This document shows, in pieces, positions 58,355 to 64,000 of a stretch of DNA of 64,000 nucleotides (position 1 is the stretch's first letter; every line of letters begins with the position of its first letter). Source of the stretch: Symbiodinium natans (Eukaryota; Sar; Dinophyceae; Suessiales; Symbiodiniaceae). The position numbers were made by a program, and so were the translations under genes. The notes under the pieces were generated by a model that was not told the DNA's origin, did no database searches, and worked only from the letters and a program-made list of their open reading frames with translations. Location: contig CAJNDS010002751.1 in assembly GCA_905221605.1 (NCBI GenBank), positions 51,001 to 115,000 of the forward strand. Direction: 5' to 3'.

Positions 58355-58450
58355 GAGTTTGGGTGTTGGGTTTTGGGTTTAAACCCTAAACCCTGAACCC
58401 TGAACCTTGAACCCTAAACCCTAAACCCTGAACCTTGAACCCTAAACCCT
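58355..58450. repeat. Head-to-head G/C telomere-like junction
   Basis: GGGTTTTGGGTTT turns directly into AAACCCTAAACCCTG at 58380, a second zero-spacer inverted junction, followed by CCCTGAA/CCTTGAA units. Confidence 0.7.
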
Positions 58451-58489
58451 ACACCCTCATCCCAAGCCATAAGCCCCTCACATGCCTAG

Positions 58490-58543
58490 GGCCCGGAGAC
58501 GGACACCGAGGCCGAGAAGATCAAGGCACTCCCTGGGACAAAT
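58490..58543 (+). CDS. Candidate exon
   Basis: AG of TGCCTAG, eighteen codons GPETDTEAEKIKALP then GTN, donor GTGTGT. Confidence 0.45.
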
Positions 58544-59220
58544 GTGTGTACCTACACTACGCACTAATGAATGAATGACACACACACACTCAAGATCCAA
58601 ATCCCAAAGCTCTTGCCTTGTACCCGAACCCCTAAGCCCTAAATGTCCCACCTCCTAAACGCCAAGCGCGCTGGTGTTTATGTGCTTTTCGGGTCTCGGT
58701 CTGTCAAACATGGTTTGTTTTTGCGAGTCGAAAGGGCCTGCCTTGCAAAAGATCTTGCTTGTGGCATGTAGATTCCAGGGTTTAGGGTTTAGGGTTTGGG
58801 GTTTGGGGTTTGGGGTTTTGAGCTGTGTCCGCTGCGAGTGCGCTTCGACCCCTCCTTGGAAGTGGTTGGGGGTTGGCGCATGAGCTGCAATGCCCTGAAA
58901 GCCTAAGAGTCTACATCCCCCTTGGGAATGATTTTTTTGTTTATCTGAAACCCAAGGTGATATTGGCTACACCCTGAATGACGCCACCCTAAACTCTCAA
59001 CCCTAAACCGGAACCGCAACACTGGCTCTGCAGCCATTTTGGAAAGTACAGAGCTTGAGCGAACCTGGACTCTTATTGAGTATCCTTTTTCTGGGGAAGT
59101 TTTATGATTGGAGTTTAGTGTTTACTTAGTTAGGGATTGGGGTCCCCAATAGTGCGGAATCCCCCTTCGGGGCCAGGGTTTAGGGCGTACGAAGCCCTAA
59201 ACCCCATGTTCCGACCCAAG

Positions 59221-59280
59221 GAGGCTTCCCCTGTGCGATGATTGACACATGCCCGCTGGTGGAGTGTCCAGATCTCCCAG
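59221..59280 (+). CDS. Candidate exon, cysteine-containing
   Basis: AG of GACCCAAG, frame GGFPCAMIDTCPLVE then CPDLP, donor GTTGGG. Confidence 0.5.
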
Positions 59281-59471
59281 TTGGGCACTGTTGTTTTTTT
59301 TCGGGAGGGGGGTGGGGGGGGAGGGGGGGGTGGTCCTAGGTTCCTTCCAAAGCCACTGAACCTAAACCAGTCCGAAACCCTAAACTCTTAACCCTTACAT
59401 CCTTACACCCTAAACCCTAAACCCCAAACCCTAAGCCCTCAACCCTAAATCCCAGCCCTTTTTCTTCCTAG

Positions 59472-59573
59472 GTTGCCTTGGGATCCCAGGTATGCGTCCT
59501 CCCTTGGCCGAGCAAAGGTGAAGGCCAGGCAAGGCAGCGAACGCGCTCCGGCCTTTCCCATGCACCTCCAGAT
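59472..59573 (+). CDS. SHEWLG-family gene, exon a (first one linked)
   Basis: Very pyrimidine-rich acceptor (CCCTTTTTCTTCCTAG). Frame LPWDPRYASSLGRAK then VKARQGSERAPAFPM then HLQ, donor GTGTTTAG. Two spare bases at the end match the next exon. Earlier exons of the gene, if any, are not identified. Confidence 0.6.
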
Positions 59574-59748
59574 GTGTTTAGGGTTTAGGGCTTAGGGGTT
59601 TTACGGGTTTAGTGGATTGGGGGTTTAGGAGTTTTTAGGGGTTTGGGGTTTAGGGCTTCGGGTTTCGGGTTTCGGGTTTAGAGGGGTCTTGAACTGGGGG
59701 GCGGGAGGGGGCCTCCTGCCAAGCGCGTGTGCTTCCCGCCTCTAAAAG

Positions 59749-59812
59749 GTATGCCGTCGCACTGGAGATGTTTCTACAGATGCTGGCGATCAAGCCGCAC
59801 GAGGAGATGTAC
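59749..59812 (+). CDS. SHEWLG-family gene, exon b
   Basis: AG of TCTAAAAG, frame YAVALEMFLQMLAIK then PHEEMY, donor GTAGGG. Joins exon a by one base and ends in phase 0. Confidence 0.6.
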
Positions 59813-60518
59813 GTAGGGATATTTATCCCTAAACCCTTCGCCCTACCCTAAACCCTAAACCCTACACCCTAAAGCCTATACTTTTGCCAGGAGCCCCTTA
59901 GTGTTGCATGGGGGGCTACAGGAGTCCACTGAATTGAGGGGTTTAAGGTTTAAGGGTTCAAGGGGTAAATTTTAAAGGGGGCTTGGGGTTTTAGGGTTTT
60001 GGGTTTTGGGTTTTGGCTTTGGGGTTTTAAGCTTTCAAGGGCTCAAGGGTTAAGGGGGTTAAGGCTTCAAGTCTTCAAGGGCTTAGGGGCCTTCTGCCCC
60101 AAAGCTCCTGCCCAAAAAGCGTTTGAGGGGTCAGCCGTAAGTTCTATAGACCTCATCTCAAACCCTACCCCCCCGCCGAGCGTTAAGCATCAAATCCCTA
60201 GCCCCTTGACAGGACAAAACTCTCCCCAATGGACCACGGTTAGTTCGGCCACGCCTAAAGTTAATTTCTACCAAGGACTCTTTTGTGACCCTAAACCCTA
60301 GACCCTAAACCTCAAACCCTACAGCAAGGACTTCATCATCATCTAATAGTCAGAATGATTGGCCCGCATGGGGGGTGAGGGGGGGGGGGGGGGTCCCTAA
60401 ACCCTAAACCCTAAACCCTAAACCCTAAACCCATAAACAGTCCTTAAACCCGAAACCCTCCATCCTTTAAGCCCTAAACCCTAAAGCCTTAACCCTAACC
60501 AGCCTTTCGTTCTGGCAG

Positions 60519-60557
60519 GAGTTAAGGCTTTGGATTTGGGACACTGAGGGTCTTCAG
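60519..60557 (+). CDS. SHEWLG-family gene, 39-nt exon c
   Basis: Acceptor CTTTCGTTCTGGCAG and donor GTAATG enclose thirteen codons, ELRLWIWDTEGLQ. Phase 0 on both sides, compatible with exons b and d. Confidence 0.6.
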
Positions 60558-60611
60558 GTAATGTAGGGTACATCTCCCTAAGCCCTAAACCCCAAACACC
60601 CTTCCCTTCTT

Positions 60612-60756
60612 GGGGCAGTTACCTGGGCCCTTAATTTGGTCCCTAGCCTCCTTTAAAGAGTTCTGATGTATGGGCCCTTAATTTGTATAGGGTTGTGGTA
60701 TATTATGCAAGGGGTATTCTTGTAAGGGCCCATCCTAAGGGACCATGTATCTACTC
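60612..60756. mobile_element. MITE-like foldback, family A copy 2
   Basis: Shares GTTCTGATGTATGGGC..TTGTATAGGGT and the end GGGACCATGTA with 6045-6243. About 145 bp, in the intron between exons c and d. Confidence 0.65.
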
Positions 60757-60843
60757 TCAGATCCTTGACCCCTAAACCCAAATCTAAACCCCAAAAGGGT
60801 AGTAGGGAAGCCCATGTCTGCCCGAAGCCCTAAACCCCAAAAA

Positions 60844-61334
60844 CCCTTCCCCGGAGGAGATGCAACCCTCAAACCCTATACCCTGAACCCTAAAGCCCCT
60901 TAAAACCTGAAACCTGTAAGCCCTAAACTCACCTAAACCCCATTTCCCCGGAGGAGATGCCCCTAAACCCCTAAACCCCTAAACCCCTAAACCCCTAAAC
61001 CCCTAAACCCCTAAACCCCTAAACCCCTAAACCCCTAAACCCCTAAACCCCTAAACCCCTAAACCCCTAAACCCCTAAACCCCTAAACCCCTAAACACCT
61101 AAACCCCCCTAACCCCTAACCCCTAAACCCCTAACCCCTAACCCCTGAACCCCTAAACCCCTAAACCCCTAAACCCCTAAACCCCTAAACCCCTACAAAC
61201 CCGAAGCTCCCTTCCTACCGGAGGAGATGCAACCCTAAACCCCTAAACCCTAAACCCTAAACCCCTAAACCCTAAACCCTAAACCCCTAAACCCCTAAAC
61301 CCCTACAACCTAAACCCCTAACCCTTCCCTGGAG
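60844..61334. repeat. (CCCCTAAA)n 8-mer arrays with repeated exon-edge fragment
   Basis: More than thirty CCCCTAAA units. The words CTTCCCCGGAGGAGATGC occur at about 60848, 60942, 61209 and 61325. Only the last continues into the real exon d; the others are array-embedded copies of the exon start. Confidence 0.85.
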
Positions 61335-61427
61335 GAGATGCTAGAAGCGGGGCTACTCACCCTCTTCGTGGAAAGCCTCGGAAGGGCTCTCTTCGTCTCG
61401 CACGAGTGGCTGGGGAAGAGTCATCCC
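61335..61427 (+). CDS. SHEWLG-family gene, exon d (signature exon)
   Basis: Frame EMLEAGLLTLFVESL then GRALFVSHEWLGKSH then P. SHEWLG..HPDP is the hallmark of a large dinoflagellate protein family of unknown biochemical function that I recognise from Symbiodiniaceae-type proteomes. To keep the family spacing HPDPxxxQL the exon should end at CCC with a GA donor (GATCCT), a non-canonical donor known from dinoflagellates. Confidence 0.75.
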
Positions 61428-61445
61428 GATCCTTTGACACTGTTG

Positions 61446-61565
61446 AGTTTAGGGTTTAGGGTTTAGGGTTTAGGGTTTAGGGTTTAGGGTTTAGGGTTTA
61501 GGGTTTAGGGTTTAGGGTTTAGGGTTTAGGGTTTAGGGTTTAGGGTTTAGGGTTTAGGGTTTAGG
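61446..61565. repeat. (TTTAGGG)n array
   Basis: Seventeen perfect units. Confidence 0.97.
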
Positions 61566-61649
61566 GCCCTACACCCTAAGCCTAGACTCTGCATCCTAAA
61601 CCCTAAGCCCTAAATCCTAAACCCTCTTTTACTATGTATATTTAAACCC

Positions 61650-62420
61650 TAATGACCTTCGTGGGCATGTGGTTTTTTTCTGGGCCCTAAACCCTGACCC
61701 CCTTCGTGGGCAAATGGTTTTTTTCCTGGGCCGTGCCTCCAAAAACACCCCAAACAAGGGGGACCCCAGGATCGGCCCGGGTCCCAGTTCAAAATGCGAT
61801 TTTTTAGTACTGAAATCGACGCTTCTGGGTGGGCTCTCGTTTTCTGGATTTTTGATCAAAACCGAGCCTTTGGGCCCTAAACCCTGACCTGCTTCGTGGG
61901 CAAATGGTTTTTTTCCACCCGGGGGGGCCCTAAACCCTGACCCCTTCGTGGGCAAACGGTTTTTTTCCACCCGGGGGGGGCCTAAACCCTGACCCCCTTC
62001 GTGGGCAAATGGTTTTTTTCCACCCGGGGAGGCCACAAAACCCTGACCCCCTTCGTGGGCAAATGGTTTGTTTCCACCCGGGGGGGCCCTAAACCCTGAC
62101 CCCCTTCGTGGGCAAATGGTTTTTTTCCACCCGCGGGGGCCCTAAACCCTGACCCCCTTCGTGGGCAAATGGTTTTTTTCCACCCGGGGGGGCCCTATAC
62201 CCTGACCCCCTTCGTGGGCAAATGGTTTTTTTCCACCCGGGGGGGCCCTAAACCCTGACCCCCTTCGTGGGCAAATGGTTTTTTGCCACCCGGGGGGGCC
62301 CTAAACCCTGACCCCCTTCGTGGGCAAATGGTTTTTTTCCACCCGGGGGGGCCCTAAACCCTGACCCCCTTCGTCGGCAAACGGTTTTTTTCCACCTGGG
62401 GGGGGGGGGGGGGGGGCCGA
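61650..62420. repeat. 54-bp satellite containing a telomere word, about 12 copies
   Basis: Each unit has CCCTAAACCCTGACCCCC, TTCGTGGGCAAATGG, a T run and CCACCCGGGGGG. An unrelated 140-bp segment (61735-61875) interrupts it. Minus-strand frames such as FAHEGGQGLG are artefacts. Confidence 0.9.
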
Positions 62421-62721
62421 AACCCCCCTTCATCGGCATATTGTCTGGTGGGCCTCTTGGGCATAGGGTTTAAAGGCACGGTTTGGGGCATAGGGTTTAG
62501 AGCCCTGAGGGTCCCCCACCCCCCCCCACTCCCCCCACCCTCCCCCGCCACAGTAGGTTGAGAGTTAGATTTCGGGTTTTGAGCCAACTGGACCTTAAGC
62601 TTGAAGCCTACTGGGAATGTATTGAGTGATTTTTGTATTTTCTCAATGTTATGGGTTTCTTGGGTGGGTGGGGTTTTATTCCAACACTTGACAAGCTGCT
62701 TGACTAGTAAATGCTCGGACT

Positions 62722-62830
62722 TGAGATGCTGAATCCTAACCCTAAACCCTAAATCCTAAACCCCAAACCCCTAAGCCCTAAATCCTAAATCCTAACCCTA
62801 AACCCTAAATCCTCAATCCTAAACCCCAAA
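62722..62830. repeat. (CCCTAAA)n array, degenerate
   Basis: About fifteen mixed units ahead of exon e. Confidence 0.9.
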
Positions 62831-62862
62831 AAAACCCCAGAGCCCTAGAGACGCTCAGTGAG

Positions 62863-62940
62863 GACCCCGATTCTCGGCAGCTGAAAGTACTCCAGGATGC
62901 CCTCAAGAACCTTGGCTTTCTTCTGGCTGGCTCTTTTAGG
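62863..62940 (+). CDS. SHEWLG-family gene, exon e
   Basis: AG of CAGTGAG, frame DPDSRQLKVLQDALK then NLGFLLAGSFR, then GTTTAG. DPDSRQLKVLQ continues the HP of exon d exactly as in the family. A GC donor after CTTG would remove the last residues. Confidence 0.7.
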
Positions 62941-63294
62941 GTTTAGGGTTTAGGGTTTAGGGTTTAGGGTTTAGGGTTTAGGGTTTAGAGGGTTTCTACC
63001 ATGAGAAGCCTAGAAGTTTTTAACTTTTAGGGGGGTTCAGAAGTCAGCCAAGGAACATCATGTCAGGTCGCAGCCGCGTGGGGGCCTGAGGGTTTTAGGG
63101 TTTTGGGTTTTTTGGGGTTTAGGGTTTAGGGTTTAGGGTTTAAGGTTTAGGGTTTAGGGCTTAGGCCGAAATTCTCTAGGGGCAGTTCTCCAAATTTAGG
63201 GGATGTAGAGCTGCGAGATGACGGAGCCAGTCAGGTTCTTCATTTTGACGGTCGTGCTTGTGTGTTTGAACCTCATACCCTAAAGCCGAAACCC

Positions 63295-63358
63295 TAAACA
63301 CCAAACCCTAAACCCTAAACCCTAAACCCTAAACCCTAAACCCTAAACCCTAAACCCC
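63295..63358. repeat. (CCCTAAA)n array
   Basis: Nine units. Confidence 0.97.
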
Positions 63359-63378
63359 TGCACCCTGCAGCTGGACAG

Positions 63379-63492
63379 GTGGGTCTGCCCATTGTAACCG
63401 AGATGTACTACGGGCGCTTGCCCTGCCCAACAGCAGCGGACCTCAAGTCCAAGCCCCTCTTCATCTGGTACGACTACTTATGCGTGCCTCAG
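63379..63492 (+). CDS. SHEWLG-family gene, exon f
   Basis: Acceptor CTGGACAG (or CTGCAG eight bases earlier). Frame VGLPIVTEMYYGRLP then CPTAADLKSKPLFIW then YDYLCVPQ. WYDYLCVPQ is the second family signature. Phase 0 to the last exon requires a GA donor (CAG|GACTCG). Confidence 0.75.
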
Positions 63493-63851
63493 GACTCGGA
63501 CAGCCCAAGTCTGTAGTATTCAGACATCGCGGTTTAGGGTTAAGGGAGAATTTCAATCCCTGTTCTTCCTGGTCCTGCTTCGGTATGTGGCGATGGCTGT
63601 AGAAAGGCAGCAGTTAACATTCCTGGCTCCTTCTAACAGAGGCCAGCCGTCAAAGAAATAGATGGTTAAGACTATAGAGTCTAGAGTGCCTGGATCCCTC
63701 TTCAAACCCAAAGTCCTTTGCACTTAGCAGTTTCGCCCCCGCTCCCTGGCCCCCCCACTTCCGCCCCCGACCCATTAAATTAATCACAAGGGTTTAGGGT
63801 TTAGGGTCTAGGGTCTAGGGCAAGTCTACACTATTCATTTTGTTTCTGCAG

Positions 63852-63875
63852 CTCCGACCAAGAAGAGGTGTTGAG
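63852..63875 (+). CDS. Possible 24-nt microexon
   Basis: Strong acceptor TTTTGTTTCTGCAG, then LRPRRGVE and GTTGGG. Phase 0 on both sides, so it could be included or skipped without changing the frame. Confidence 0.35.
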
Positions 63876-63937
63876 GTTGGGTTGAGTGTCCCAAAGCCAC
63901 AAACCGAACCGCAAACCCGAATGGTTGCTGTGCGCAG

Positions 63938-64000
63938 GGCAGCAGCCCAGATGCGATCAAGAATCGGCAGCACGCCATCAACAGTATTCCGTCTTACGTT
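63938..64000 (+). CDS. SHEWLG-family gene, exon g, cut by window edge
   Basis: Acceptor GCTGTGCGCAG, frame GSSPDAIKNRQHAIN then SIPSYV. AI.SIPSYV is the third family signature and normally follows WYDY..PQ by a short distance. The gene continues beyond the window. Confidence 0.75.

Noticed and set aside
61632-62587. Minus-strand frames with FAHEGGQGLG-type repeats
   Set aside because: Direct translation of the 54-bp satellite (a multiple of three) with no unique domain.

Overview
The window looks like nuclear DNA of a dinoflagellate. The reasons are: TTTAGGG (Arabidopsis-type) repeats; short exons read almost entirely from the + strand; introns that seem to use GA and GC as well as GT donors; and, at the right edge, a multi-exon member of a protein family I know from dinoflagellate proteomes (SHEWLG..HPDP, WYDYLCVPQ, AINSIPSYV). 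I recognise no rRNA, tRNA, CRISPR array or bacterial-style operon. Exon ends are my readings of splice signals and open frames, not confirmed transcripts.

The dominant architecture is unusual. About fifty arrays of (TTTAGGG)n or (CCCTAAA)n, with 8- and 9-base derivatives, are spread across all 64 kb and follow a polarity rule. Short open segments (about 40-270 bp) are entered from a CCCTAAA array and left into a TTTAGGG array, so presumed introns read TTTAGGG...CCCTAAA. At about fifteen exon ends the first array unit (GTTTAG) is itself the likely GT donor. In three places (54628-54668, 48865-48930, 41578-41625) the whole presumed intron of 41-66 nt is nothing but telomere repeat from GT to AG, and removing it joins two open frames in phase. 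Most foldback elements (MITE-like) lie inside these introns.

Layout. 1-8.4 kb: arrays, exons on both strands, foldback elements. 8380-20333: an LTR retroelement on the minus strand inserted in a CCCTAAA array. It has 280/279-bp LTRs that differ by one base, a polypurine tract, a primer-binding site matching a tRNA-Met anticodon arm, and three long ORFs (501, 2398 and 714 codons) with CCCH zinc fingers but no recognisable protease, integrase or reverse transcriptase. 20.4-30.1 kb: exons and arrays. 30.15-33.8 kb: a cluster of tandem satellites (47, 136, 48 and 44 bp units) without convincing genes. 34-55 kb: dense exon/array alternation and MITEs. 55733-56986: the only long intact ORF outside the retroelement, a class I methyltransferase-like protein. 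57-64 kb: further exons ending in the SHEWLG-family gene, whose exons from 59472 to the window end join in phase. A 54-bp satellite (61.65-62.42 kb) sits inside one of its introns.
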